From Ditylenchus dipsaci (lineage: Eukaryota > Nematoda > Chromadorea > Rhabditida > Anguinidae), in assembly GCA_004194705.1 (NCBI GenBank), contig SADC01000159.1, forward strand, positions 1 through 64,000: a stretch of 64,000 nt of DNA, in the 5' to 3' direction. A model generated the notes under the pieces. The model did no database searches, had not been told where the DNA came from, and worked only from the letters and a program-made list of their open reading frames with translations. Numbering within the stretch: the stretch's first letter is position 1; each line of letters starts with the position of its first letter. Shown here in pieces: positions 51,001-57,745 of this stretch. The position numbers and the translations under genes were made by a program.

Positions 51001-51129
51001 CCATGGCGCTACCATTCCTCCTACCTGGGCTCTCAAGTAATCGCCAACTCACTGCAGTTCGAGAACTGCTGCGCCGACTTAAATAATTTAGACGACTATA
51101 TAAAGCAATTGGAGCTGGCCATCAACTAA
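17691..51129 (+). CDS. giant repeat-rich protein with C-terminal PH and actin-like domains (gene model)
   Basis: Exons: 17691-17756, 17813-17919, 17962-18050, 18614-20898, 23053-31666, 31804-32575, 33243-35506, 36363-36737, 39135-39797, 44952-45235, 46533-46881, 46963-47049, 47744-47896, 47950-48244, 48298-48381, 49302-49410, 49463-49614, 49753-49869, 50692-50928, 50989-51129. Phases match at each junction. Total about 5,700 codons. Order: predicted coiled coil; Gln/Ser/Pro-rich stretch with about 60-residue repeats; long acidic region with KIKKMAGRFEEIA-type repeats; a conserved-looking segment (35100-35506); linker; PH domain; actin fold. No signal peptide or membrane segment, so cytoplasmic. 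The domains suggest a cytoskeletal scaffold; that is inference. More than 20 single-base frame breaks interrupt the exons. The alternative is two genes, with the split before 46533; the matching phase and absence of a promoter-sized gap argue against it. Confidence 0.7.
18101..18535. repeat. B-box foldback with internal ~70-bp tandem repeats
   Basis: A unit of about 70 bp, starting GACTCYACCTAGGGT and ending GCAGGTTC, is repeated two to three times (18101-18275). The inverted end at 18509-18535 reads 'ggactctaggtgaagtcgaac'. The repeated GGTTCGACTCC matches a tRNA gene B box (GGTTCGANTCC). It lies in the intron between 18050 and 18614. A relative is at 41791-42110. Confidence 0.6.
18614..20898 (+). 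CDS. giant gene: exon with Gln/Ser-rich repeats
   Basis: Starts in phase 0 (ISDQDNHF), then a Pro/Thr/Ser-rich stretch (TPVPATPKSPPKYIPPTLPP). From about 19040 it is charged. Three tandem units of about 60 residues follow at 19340-19840; each has a 'DQQ(L/V)S(N/D/S)Q' core, a following 'TPV.E' segment and a spacer. The tail ends AELGNQ, the same as at 27140, and splices at 20899 in phase 1. Frame changes near 18770, 19530, 19690, 20530 and 20610 break the exon. An LSAVQ-F motif near 20595 recurs at 26635 and 27675. Confidence 0.75.
20899..23052. other. intron of the giant gene hosting a large foldback element
   Basis: Donor gtactt at 20899; acceptor after 'aaaattttaag' at 23052. Phase 1 on both sides produces an Asp codon. 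Apart from the element at 21796-22760 the intron is AT-rich, with a degenerate 'accgtattgtttctactaat' repeat end near 21692. Confidence 0.6.
21796..22760. mobile_element. 965-bp foldback element with poly-C/poly-G termini
   Basis: Terminal inverted repeats of about 230 bp begin 'gctactggcttata' and carry three runs of 9-14 C (left: near 21811, 21841 and 21880) or G (right: near 22669, 22706 and 22736). The next shared block contains 'ccataaagggaccagaaaag'. A central palindrome at 22110-22215 contains 'cttcgggggcgcaggggctt' and yields 100-codon ORFs that are shadows. Related cores are at 52167-52313, 54367-54943 and 60090-60270. Superfamily unknown; no transposase. Confidence 0.75.
23053..31666 (+). 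CDS. giant gene: 8.6-kb exon with KIKKMAGRFEEIA repeats
   Basis: One very long exon, AT to G phase 1 at both ends, acidic and rich in Gln, Glu, Lys and Ser. The core repeat, K-I-x-x-M-A-x-[RK]-F-E-E-I, is often followed by 'Y-E-V-L-[SA]-R-D-[KR]-E-[LV]-[RK]-x-L-P-[LM]-[ED]'. Strong copies start near 23408, 24396, 24924, 26827, 27903, 28309, 29425, 30053 and 30583. Weaker 'KIKQMTEKLEKQP' copies are at 24315 and 29337. An LS-x-[IV]-Q-[VA]-F motif recurs (26635, 27675). No globular domain is recognised. Frame breaks near 25605, 26015, 28070, 28619 and 29453 split the open frame. The exon ends with a Ser-rich acidic stretch and the donor gtaagc at 31667. The repeats may be short binding sites for one partner; that is inference. 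Confidence 0.85.
23480..24560. repeat. higher-order coding duplication, copy A
   Basis: Matches 28490-29560. Shared order: a 'Y-Q-E-L' segment, 'ELPAESLMTEQ', 'LEKPG', 'ISTTTVHE', 'ESEQGIP', 'DSDQST' or its relative, 'SEDL', the MTEKLEKQP repeat, 'GEVKPIDS', then a KMAGRFEE repeat. It remains open in frame, unlike the partner copy. Confidence 0.7.
26943..27430. repeat. tandem coding repeat of about 240 bp
   Basis: Two adjacent units each begin NAQSGHVAE and contain a 'KV.....TRGQ' segment, an 'EVEPEV' or 'KVEPEV' segment, and 'D.V.K' with acidic filler. They are diverged at the DNA level, so the duplication is not recent. Confidence 0.65.
28490..29560. repeat. higher-order coding duplication, copy B
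   Basis: Partner of 23480-24560. Two single-base losses relative to copy A break its frame: at 28619 (aagg-tctag against aagggtctag) and at 29453 (agat-tgag against agatttgaa). The flanking block 28070-28410 also matches 24570-25060. Confidence 0.7.
31804..32575 (+). CDS. giant gene: Gln/Pro/Ser-rich exon
   Basis: Acceptor ttccag at 31803; the phase 1 junction with 31666 gives Ala. The translation is low-complexity (SSSDEAFIEHPSS, later NPGTSQDLPASTQANNSPF), with a frame change near 32280. It then becomes charged (VKEVKKEASPQQFVRVVKET) and ends in phase 0 at gtaatt (32576). Probably disordered. Confidence 0.7.
32576..33242. other. intron of the giant gene
   Basis: AT-rich. It contains a short palindromic set 'aaatagagcccattaaaat...gggctcattt' at 32865-32960, similar in design to the TAAGCGCC family ends. 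No exon. Confidence 0.5.
33243..35506 (+). CDS. giant gene: exon with conserved-looking C-terminal segment
   Basis: Begins in phase 0 with a Gln/Thr/Ser-rich stretch (PKTPSYQQTTQSTQSD). The middle is acidic, with repeated 'S.EP.LLGSQSG' segments (33905 and 34250). The last 130 codons differ: few low-complexity residues, aromatic and hydrophobic positions, DEDWCMPYFLVPKEHELL then IPEWLEAAAEVLLRS, so this may be a folded helical domain. It ends at the donor gtgggt (35507) in phase 1. 34500-35040 has the highest density of frame breaks in the gene, about five in 540 bp. Confidence 0.7.
35534..35960. mobile_element. mariner-like MITE with TA target duplication
   Basis: A palindromic 427-bp element flanked by TA (35532-35533 and 35961-35962). 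Termini are TTAGGTTGTGTAAAAAG and its reverse complement, of the kind found in mariner transposons. Arms of about 125 bp include 'ggggtaaaatgacacgctga'. No transposase. It sits 28 bp into the intron after 35506. Confidence 0.8.
36363..36737 (+). CDS. giant gene: acidic exon
   Basis: Acceptor tcttcag; the phase 1 join with 35506 gives Glu. After a frame change near 36400 it reads SPAQPPTSPTSVKSGIKTKP, then QYLDEDEYMWQEGDAEDWPQ and a run of Glu/Asp. It ends in phase 2 at gtaggc (36738). The Trp-containing acidic stretch could be a short binding motif. Confidence 0.7.
36738..39134. other. 2.4-kb intron of the giant gene, filled by a composite element
   Basis: Phase 2 on both sides. Most of the intron is the repeat at 37083-38788. 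The flanks are AT-rich without exons. Confidence 0.6.
37083..38788. mobile_element. 1.7-kb element with 'attgatccccgcc' terminal arrays
   Basis: The left end has four direct copies of GATTGATCCCCGCC-like units (37083-37137). The right end has four copies of the reverse complement, ggggatcaatcgg (38729-38788). Inside are a foldback at about 37480-37780 (cttggataaa.../...gatccaagtgg), a gatc-rich tract at 37860-38070, and another foldback at 38358-38620 built from the unit 'gactcgctac'. Several nested insertions are likely. Confidence 0.65.
39135..39797 (+). CDS. giant gene: helical charged exon
   Basis: One uninterrupted frame of 220 codons. Starts after 'acttccag' with one base that completes the Lys codon from 36737. 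Contains PEVVLSPAQAEFLLLQRHPK, an Ala/Glu-rich helix (KSAAAEELAEVLARRLQRLS) and an acidic segment (VSEDELSEEDFLEICEDAQL). Ends at gtaagg (39798) in phase 2. Probably coiled coil followed by a disordered acidic tail. Confidence 0.8.
40441..40540 (-). repeat. tRNA-like SINE fragment
   Basis: On the minus strand a B box (AGGTTCGAATCCT, as aggattcgaacct on the plus strand) is preceded by a weak A-box region 'ggtgcacttggac'. The acceptor stem does not pair over seven bases and no clean anticodon arm is visible, so this is tRNA-derived rather than a tRNA gene. Confidence 0.45.
41791..42110. repeat. B-box foldback element, second copy
   Basis: Left arm 'caagttcgactacacctagg' then gtctgaccacttttt; right arm 'ggtcggaccctaggcggagt' then cgaactcgcag. 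Same family as 18101-18535 but without the internal tandem units. Confidence 0.65.
42880..43110. repeat. foldback element with tRNA-like arms (copy 2)
   Basis: Left arm with 'tatggcgcaccggataaccg' and B-box 'ggcaggttcgagccgacctg'; right arm 'cgtgccaccaggtggggtca'. Spacer includes 'ttgggtcactgatttcgaat', related to the spacer at 63470. Same family as 9304-9592. Confidence 0.6.
43171..43445. mobile_element. foldback MITE with CTTTAAGGGGGGG ends
   Basis: Inverted ends 'cctttaagggggg' and 'cccccccctttaag' with arms of about 110 bp, including tgatgggtttcact/agtgaaacccatca at the centre. A diverged copy lies at 62068-62275 inside another element. Confidence 0.7.
44952..45235 (+). CDS. giant gene: linker exon before the PH domain
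   Basis: Phase 2 entry (acceptor tttgtttag) completes the Glu codon from 39797. Reads NQPIKSGAHAPQVFVEQALL, a basic Ser/Lys stretch and SPYLRRASKLFKRLDQELSS. A one-base shift near 45190 leads to QPAQLGLAPRYTV and a split Arg codon at the donor gtaatt (45236). The split codon is completed by the first base of 46533. This junction ties the repeat region to the PH-actin part. Confidence 0.65.
45236..46532. other. intron between linker and PH exons
   Basis: AT-rich, with a 'ggggaccaaggcaac' repeat end near 45756 and the foldback at 46039-46259. No promoter or first exon is evident that would mark a separate gene start. Confidence 0.5.
46039..46259. mobile_element. nested foldback: 'AGTTTCGGTATA' ends around a TTGCCTTGGTCCCC core
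   Basis: Outer arms agtttcggtatacgcccccc and tataccgaaact; second pair gttcggtatacagcccccag/ctgggggctgtataccgaac; then tttgccttggtcccccaagc/gcttggggaccaaggcaaa. The short loop is A/T-rich. Confidence 0.7.
46533..47896 (+). CDS. giant gene: PH domain exons (46533-46881, 46963-47049, 47744-47896)
   Basis: Exon 1 starts FARPATLTIVGSRQ, then MPELFDGLQQANGG and RYRTMEGHLEVP, the usual first strand of a PH domain. It continues DWKKLYFRVKDGRFQWFA (strands 3-4, basic and aromatic). Exon 2 reads NHCADEHPIEDVLLTGTAI. Exon 3 carries NANITVRTPSNLFEKWHQAL, with the invariant Trp in the C-terminal helix. Exon boundaries are phase 0 with good GT/AG sites. PH modules bind phosphoinositides or proteins; the first loop here has only a few basic residues, so lipid binding is not certain. 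The domain runs straight into the actin fold. Confidence 0.85.
47950..51129 (+). CDS. giant gene: actin-like domain exons
   Basis: Nine exons: 47950-48244, 48298-48381, 49302-49410, 49463-49614, 49753-49869, 50692-50928, 50989-51129 plus the frame-shifted parts of the first. Phosphate loop 1 is IELGTCSIRAG (actin DNGSGMCKAG), followed by TFFPAIG (actin FPSIVG). Loop 2 is SGVVVDIGDRLNIVPVIDG (actin DSGDG...TVP), with a Gln at the spacing of actin Gln137. 'SCYVATDYEEE' matches actin LCYVALDFEQE, and 'NIYLTGGTSLLPGLAERL' is the adenosine-binding GGT segment. It ends DDYIKQLELAIN; the actin HRKCF end is absent. The D-loop region is not recognisable. Two one-base losses are inferred near 48078 and 48143. 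Actin-related protein, full fold, subfamily not assignable. Confidence 0.85.
48382..49301. other. intron in the actin-like region
   Basis: Contains a diverged piece of the 12361-12748 repeat family (about 48880-48990) and 'actctcaaccact' direct repeats at 48735-48775. No exon. Confidence 0.5.
49870..50691. other. intron in the actin-like region with a foldback
   Basis: Donor gttagt, acceptor attccag, phase 0. Contains the foldback at 50382-50620. Confidence 0.55.
50382..50620. mobile_element. foldback element with TTGCCTTGGTCCCC core
   Basis: Outer arms ggctaggatacatttggca and tgccaaatgtatcctagcc; inner arms 'attgccttggtccccgctgt' and 'caacagggagaccaaggcaa'. The arms are interrupted by A-rich filler. 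Confidence 0.7.
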
Positions 51130-51386
51130 TCTACTTATTTTCTTGTTTAGTATTTCTAGTTATTATTAGCTTATGTTATTTTTAGCATTGTTTGGAAGTC
51201 TGCAACGACTGTGATCACATATCTTTTTTTTGGATATTATTTTCTTGTTTATACAGTCAAGTTAACATTTTGATATTATTGATTAAAATTTTACTTTAGT
51301 GATTTTTAAAATTTTCGGACTTTAGTCAGCATTGATATGTGTGTGAAGATTGAAAAAATATTAGTTTCCATTAATGATAATAATTT

Positions 51387-51392
51387 AATAAA
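51387..51392 (+). promoter_or_regulatory. polyadenylation signal AATAAA of the giant gene
   Basis: First clear AATAAA after the stop at 51127-51129, about 260 bp downstream in an AT-rich 3' UTR. Confidence 0.5.
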
Positions 51393-51399
51393 GATAATT

Positions 51400-52166
51400 T
51401 GAATTTTTTGCATACAAAAAGTATTTGGTTCTAAATGTGTTCGCAAGTCTCTTGAAAAAGTTGCCTTGGTCCACCCTGTTGTTTGTTTGCAAATTTTTTA
51501 ATTCAATAATTCTCAACTTTTTCAATTTTTAATTTTTTTTGAAAATTTTTAAAGTAAACAAAAAATAGAAAAATATGCAAAAAAAACAATGAGGAGACTC
51601 AATTCGCCCTTTTTCAGACCAACGTTTAGCTGGTCAGCTAGATTATAACCCTAGGATTTGGTGACAGAAAACGAAATTTTAATTTTCACTAATGTACTCA
51701 TGGTATTGAGATTCTAGATAGTCAAAACAGCATTCTGATGCTGACAAACTGTGTTCAGCACACGATTTTGAGTTGAATAAAATAGTTTAGCCGACATTTG
51801 AAGGTGAAAAACATTTTTTGGACCAATTGACCTGGAGCCAGTTCAAGTTTTCGGGGAGTTAAAGATTGGTAAAAATTGGTGCAAAAATTATTGATCATTT
51901 TCGGCAAATGTCGCAGTCTTGAAGATTATGGCCGAAAATCAATAATTTATGCCTAAAATTCAATATTTTATGGCCGAATTTTTCGTATTATCGAAAATCT
52001 GAAAAGTTTCAGGCTGAACTCGAGAATTTTGAGATATAATCGAAACCCTACAGAATCGAAAAAAAGGGTTTGGAGTGTCAAAACAGAGTAACTGTTTCAA
52101 AATTTTTTTTGATATACATAATGGTATTCTACTTCTTTTTTTATCGCTGGAGCTTTGCAAAAAGTC
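51400..52166. other. intergenic DNA, nothing supportable
   Basis: AT-rich, with one decayed 'gttgccttggtccaccctgt' end at 51460. No coding exon seen. Confidence 0.5.
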
Positions 52167-52313
52167 TCTCTATATGCATTTTTGATCAAGAGGACTTCTC
52201 GGAATCATGTGTAAAGTAAGTAAGTGCGCGCATCTCGGCGTGCAGGAGGCTTGAGGGCTTGGAGTTGAAATGCGCACATCCACCTACCTTAGACACAAAT
52301 CACTCGAGTAAAC
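52167..52313. repeat. core fragment of the poly-C/poly-G element family
   Basis: The sequence 'ctctatatgcatttttgatc', the imperfect palindrome of 'gcgcgcatctc' and 'gagttgaaatgcgcac', and 'cttagacacaaatcactcga' match 22070-22230 and 54590-54770. Confidence 0.6.
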
Positions 52314-52338
52314 TAGAGAAGACCTGAAAGGCGATCAC

Positions 52339-52344
52339 TTTATT
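52339..52344 (-). promoter_or_regulatory. minus-strand polyadenylation signal
   Basis: TTTATT on the plus strand (AATAAA on the minus), 23 bp past the minus-strand stop at 52367-52369. Confidence 0.6.
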
Positions 52345-52366
52345 CAATCGAGAGCCACAAGGGCTC

Positions 52367-52899
52367 TTACAAATACAATACAAATATGGTGATTTTGTGG
52401 TTCTTCGGATGCTCCCTTCTTGGACATTGGCTGGTTTTTTCTGCTGATTCGAGAGCGGCTTGGACTCTTCGGCTAGGACTTGAGACGACTGGAGGACTAG
52501 TTGACTGCTTGACTGAAGGAGGTGACTGCTGGGCGAAAAGCGGACTTTTTGGCTGGCTGGCCGATGACTGGATGGACGGCGACCACGGCTTCTTTTCGGC
52601 TTCTGGAGCATCCTTCACCACTTCACGTTTTAGGTCCGCCGACCCCTTTATAGTCTCGGTGTGGTGTCCATCTTTAACCCAGAGGAATGTGGATCCCATA
52701 AGAGAGGATGTGCCATCGATCTGAAAAAAATTGAACTTGCCTTGCAGGGAGTTGCTGCACTCGTACCAAGTTTCTTCAATGTCATTATTGACTCCAGGGA
52801 GTACAGGTGCAATCCTAGTTGCGACCCCTTTCAGGGTAACGGATTTCTGATCATCATCTGACTTAATTCCAAGGTGCTGCCCGGAGCCTTGGATTCCAT
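52367..52899 (-). CDS. single-exon minus-strand gene, folded N-terminus and Ser/Pro/Gln tail
   Basis: ATG at 52899-52897 (MESKAPGS). After a one-base shift near 52875 the frame stays open to the stop at 52367. It reads SDDDQKSVTLKGVATRIAPV, IEETWYECSNSLQGKFNFFQ, then SLMGSTFLWVKDGHHTETIK and a charged stretch. From about 52585 it is low-complexity (SASQPKSPLFAQQSPPSVKQ). Total about 177 codons. An AATAAA follows on the same strand. No signal peptide or membrane segment; family not recognised. The lack of introns would also fit a retroposed copy. The plus-strand ORF at 52386-52724 is a shadow. Confidence 0.65.
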
Positions 52900-54366
52900 C
52901 TTTCTAATGTGGCAGCACTCTACTTTGGATCTTATTTAATTATTTTATTTCAACTCACAATATTTGCCGCCTTCTGTGAACTTTGACTTCTTCCCTCACA
53001 TGAAGTCGATTGAAGGTGGAGGAGCGAAGGCTTTGATCGGACGAATGTGCTGCGTGCAAGCTCAGGACTTCTCACCCCGACACCCAATTTGATAGCTGGA
53101 AATGGAAGAGGAATTAATAATGAGAACGGGTTGAATAAATATTATGCTAGCTGATTAAACTAGCAGAAGAGATCGAAATAGTTGTAAGCGTTTGAGGCGC
53201 TTGTTTGGTATTGTCGTGCAAAGATTTGACGCGAATTTTAAAGTGGTTTTGGTTAAAGAAAATACTTTCCGGCCCTTGCCCCTATGTCATTAATCCGATT
53301 GACATTTCATATTAATCCGATTGTCATTAATCCGATTAACATTCCGAAATGTCATTAATCCGTAAGTGATTGTCGAAAATTGCAGGAGTTCGAATTTAAA
53401 TAAGTAATTATTTTATAGTGTGAAAATGGCTGAAATCGAAAAGAACATATTTTGTAGCTGTATGTCATCGCCGTTTTTCGACACAAATCGATATCAGAAA
53501 AAAATTTTGATCAAAAAGTCGAGACATTTTTTTTTCGAAAAAATTCGTTATTGCTGAATTTGGGGGCGTGCTGGAAGTGAAAAAAAAAGTTATGAAATGG
53601 TTGCGAAAAGTACCAGGACGCCCTGTATTGGACCATGACCAATTTTTCGAAAAAAAATTTGTTTCGAATTTTTTATCTGACGAATTTTTAGTCGGGTAGA
53701 TTTTTGGTAATATCGATTAGTGTGAAAAAGTTAGGAAATAAAAAGAAAAATTGAATTAAGTTAAGCTTGCAAAATGTCATTTATAGTCAAAAAATCTCCC
53801 CCCCTAATAGCGAAAACTCTAGATTTCTGAAAAACGCTCGGCGATATCGGAATCCTTACGATATTTGCGACCAGACTGTAAAAAAAGAATCGATAAAATA
53901 TTTTGGAAATAAGGTTAAAAAAAGTGTCAGACCCTAGGTGGGAACGAACTTGAGGTGGGGGTCGCTAAATCGAGGTTTGACTGTATTTTTTAATGAAATC
54001 TATTGGGCTGGGAAAAATTTTCTTTCTAAAAATTTAATATTAAACCTATAAAATAATTCCAGATTAATTATAATGAATAAAAATAATTTTAAAACCCATC
54101 AGAGAGTGGAGCAAAGGAGCGATTCAAAGCAGGAATTATTTCTCAACCTAATAGATACTTTTCCTTTTCCAAAATCGTATATATTGTATAATTAAACATA
54201 TGTGAGTAAAAATGTTGTGGGTTTGAGGATTGAGTTCAGAATTCCCCCACGGGACTGATCAGGTGGAGGAGATAACTTCATATTCGTGTTTCTCGACCCG
54301 ATTTCATGAGAAAGACGCGCGTTTTTTTTGATTCTGAGAAAAAAATTCGAACCACAGGGGGAGGTT
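52900..54366. other. intergenic DNA with short repeats
   Basis: 53285-53360 has three to four direct copies of 'tcattaatccgatt', some truncated. 53816-53985 is a fragment of the pogo-like family ending 'tcgaggtttgactgta'. The 150 bp upstream of 52899 is GC-richer and may hold the minus-strand promoter or a 5' exon. Nothing else is supported. Confidence 0.5.
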
Positions 54367-54943
54367 ATCATGGTTTTTTAGTCAAAATTTGAAAAATTCA
54401 AATTGCTGCCTTTTGAATTTAAAAGGGATAAAGGGCCGTATAGGGAGGGGAAGGAAATAAAAAGGGGCCACTAATCACACAGGGGCCACTAACAAGAAGA
54501 TGTTGAACATAGTTTTGAATACTGGGGCCTACCGCATAAGTAAACTCTGGTATGCATGCTTTTTCATGCATCCAGAGTCACTTTCGAGTGATTTGTGTCT
54601 AAGGTATGTGGGTGTGCGCATCTCAACTCCAAGCCCCAAGCCCCCTGCGCCCCCGAAGGGGGCGCAGGGGGCTTGAGAGTTAGAGATGCGCGCGCACACT
54701 TACCTTAGACATGATTCCGAGAAGTACTCTTAATCAAAAAATGCATATAGAGTATCTTTTTGCCACGGCCCAGTTGAAAAACATGGTGAGGCAGTCGAAG
54801 AATATAGATATTCAAATTTATAATGTTCTGCCATAAAAGTGGCCCCCTTTTATTCCCTTCCCTCTCAATACAGCCCTTATTCCCTTTTAAATTCAAAAGG
54901 CGCCAATTTAAATTTTTCAAATTTTGACTAAAAAACCATGATA
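54367..54943. mobile_element. 577-bp foldback element related to 21796-22760
   Basis: Ends tatcatggttttttagtcaa and ttgactaaaaaaccatgata. The arms continue with the 'aaaagggataaagggccgta'/'tacagcccttattcccttt' block shared with 22550-22600. The centre is a GC-rich hairpin ('cccccgaagggggcg'). Confidence 0.75.
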
Positions 54944-55344
54944 AAGCTGTAGAAGCTGTAGCTGTAGCAGCAAAGCTGTAGCGTGAATTCCTTGCTCATG
55001 ATCGGCCCACGAAAACTAGCATCTTCTCCCCCGCTAATAATAGAAAATTGAATAAAAAAATTCGTGAGTGTTGAAAAAGTGTGACACATGTGACATGGCA
55101 ATCTTCTCTTGCATGCTAACTTTTCATGCATAAATAGCTGTGCATGTTAGCATATTTCGTTGTAAACAGCATTATGTTGGTTGTTTCGAAAAAATTGTTG
55201 TTCGCATATTTCATATGGTTCATATTTTTTAACCTTCGTTTTTTTTGAATTGTTATCGTACAGAAAACTTTTTATCTGACAGATAAATTTTATCGGTCAG
55301 ATAAAATTCGATTTTTAAATAGAATGCTTCGCTCACGGTGCTTG
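54944..55344. other. intergenic DNA
   Basis: Only 'gctgtagc' direct repeats at 54945-54980 stand out. No gene seen. Confidence 0.4.
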
Positions 55345-55540
55345 GACGAGGTCGTGGTCGATATGTGTGTGAACACGGTCTATGTAGAGGTCGTGGTCGT
55401 AGTCGAGGTCGATGTTGCTCACAGTCCTTAGTCGAGGTCGTGGTCAAGGTCATGGTCGAGGTCATGGTCGAGGTCATGGTCGAGGTCATGGTCGAGGTCG
55501 TGGTCAAGGTCGAGGTCGATATCACATCGACCACGGTCGA
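55345..55540. repeat. minisatellite of 6/12-bp units
   Basis: GGTCGA, GGTCGT and GGTCAT hexamers repeat in tandem; the cleanest part (55435-55510) has a 12-bp period, GGTCATGGTCGA. ORFs on both strands here (Val/Glu or Ser/Thr/Met repeats) follow from the repeat. Confidence 0.85.
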
Positions 55541-56890
55541 TATTCAGTTTCTTCAAATCAGTTCTTTGACATATGGAAAATACTCTGCGCGATACAAAAT
55601 GACAAGAAATTGAAAAATTTATCCCTCGTTTACCCGAAATTTGTATTTTTTTTCAAAAATTTTTGGTCCTGATGACCTCGACCGTGACCTTGAGTCTGCA
55701 ACCAAGTCTGCAATCCAGGATCTTGGTTCTGTAGCTTAACGACTTCTCAACATTTTTCCTTCGTTTAATTTATTTTGCATCTAAGGGGATTTGTACCTGG
55801 GATTTGTACCTAATAATTGAGCATATCGAAATTCTAGTCCGTTGCGCTTAAAGCTCAGTATTCCATACTTATTCTTTCTTAGCCACCTTAAGCTAAGTCA
55901 AACCGGACGATTCAGAGCGATTTATCCTATCCCACTAGAATTCTGATTAATTTAATCAGTTTTTTGCAAAAAGTTTAACCCCCTTTAGTAAACCTTTAAA
56001 GTTTAAACCCTTTTTATTGGCTGTATGCTACTCTGGATTGGTATACTTAGCAATTCTTAAAAGGAAAGAGCTTTATGTGGGCATTGCCCAGGTTGATGGT
56101 TAAAATCCATCTGGGTGCAAATTTTATTTTTTTTTGTATTTTCTATGCGAATTTAGTACGAAATTATGTTTTTCTGGGTATATTTTGTCTTGAAGGGAAG
56201 TCATGTTATTCCGAAAGTTTGACCTCTCCATCCACCTCGGAGGGTAGGTACCCACCCAAACAAGTTGAAGTGACCGAGAATATTAAATTGTAAAATTAGA
56301 ATTTTTTACTGTATATCGCCTGAGTTACTCCTTAACAAAAAATGTTTAGTCTCACCTCTGATTTTTAAAATAACACGTTAAAAACTTTGTCAAAAATTAA
56401 AACATGTTGAGCTTAAAAAAAATTTTCTGTAATTTTGAAGAAGTCCTAACAAACCTTGTTATCTCTTGTTTTCACCCGATTTCTTTTCCGGACGAATTTG
56501 TTCCCCAACTTATTCTGAACAACTTTGATTTGATTTCATCAAAATTTTTTGAATAGGCGCGAATTTTTTAAAATCATGTTAGAAAGTTGAAAAAAATAAG
56601 TGTTTTTTCTTATAAAGTGGAAGTAAATCAACCACGCTAAGCACGAATCTGGCCTCATAATTGCCATATGTCCACTAAAAATGAAACTTTTCTGGGAATT
56701 TTTATGTAGAAACCCAGATTTCTTGTCCATTTCTTTACTTATTTTAGTCCTTACTTCCCGCTGGCGGTCTTTTTTAAAAATATATTGAACTAAAAAACTA
56801 AGTTTGAGCTGAAGTTGTTTTTTAAACAATAACAACAAGTTTATTGGTTACTTAAACATTTGAAATTTTTATATTTCACATTTAGATACG
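55541..56890. other. intergenic DNA, nothing supportable
   Basis: AT-rich. 55900-56000 has a piece of the 12361-12748 family. Short ORFs show no coding character. Confidence 0.45.
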
Positions 56891-57745
56891 ATGTCTATTT
56901 TTGTCTTGCTTTTTTTCTTTTTCTGTTTTTCAACTGGCTTTGCTGGAGAAACCTAAGTAAGGCCGAAAGATGCAGAAAATTTAGTGCATTAGAAAATCTC
57001 ACGGAAGACCAACGAAAAGAGCATGACGCTGTTACACAATCATTAATCGGAATGATAAATTACGTAGCTAATTCGACTACAACCCAGAAAATACGTGGAA
57101 ACAACTGAGACCGGTAAAAATATATTTAAAATTTTGAGATCTATAAAAAGAGGAATAATGAAAATGGCACATTCTCTGGGCAATATTCTGTTTACACGCA
57201 TAAGAAATTGGGCCAATACAAAATTGGAAAACATAGCTGTGTGTTTGGGATATGATTCCTTGGAAAAAGTGCCGACAACCGGGCTGAAACTCAAACATTG
57301 CAAAATTTTTCGCGGCAGCTTGGGCTTCTAATCACTCTTATGTCTCGTAACAGGGAAAAGCTTGTAAAAAAGTAATGAAGCAATTGCCCTGCTACAAGCT
57401 GTATTTCGCACAACAAAAGTTGGGTCAAGAAGCTGAATTGAATAATTCTTCACTTAGCCAAGATGATAAAGACCTGCTACATCAAAATGCTGAAGATGAT
57501 GGAGATATTAAGATAATAGATAAAAGCAGCCAAAACAATTACAGAAGCTGGCAGTAGAGGAAAAAACAAATATGCGAAAACGTGAAGTTGTTGAAAATAA
57601 AAACTACAGCGGAAACACAACATTACGAAGATCTAAACGTGTAGTAATCACAGTTATTTCTTTGGGAAGTACGCCTCTCTGGCTGGTTATTCTAATGGTT
57701 GTTGTAATTACTTTAGTGGGCGGAATTTTAGTTATCACACCTTGA
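56891..57745 (+). CDS. putative secreted/luminal protein with C-terminal membrane anchor
   Basis: ATG at 56891 opens a signal peptide (MSIFVLLFFFFCFSTGFAGE). After a shift near 56950 the frame reads AERCRKFSALENLTEDQRKE and continues helical to about 57090. The next frame carries MKMAHSLGNILFTRIRNWAN and VCLGYDSLEKVPTTGLKLKH. Then ACKKVMKQLPCYKLYFAQQK and an acidic stretch. The last frame has a basic segment and a single membrane helix (LWLVILMVVVITLVGGILVI), ending ITP before TGA at 57743. Predicted type I protein of about 260 residues with several cysteines. At least four frame changes are needed, and the region near 57330-57360 is unclear, so it may be a decaying copy. Family not recognised. 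Confidence 0.5.

Noticed and set aside
52386..52724. Plus-strand ORF of 112 codons rich in Trp/Gly
   Set aside because: Antisense shadow of the minus-strand gene, which has a longer coherent translation and a poly(A) signal.
55253..55672. ORFs on both strands made of Val/Glu or Thr/Ser/Met repeats
   Set aside because: Direct result of the GGTCGA/GGTCAT minisatellite; no coding evidence.
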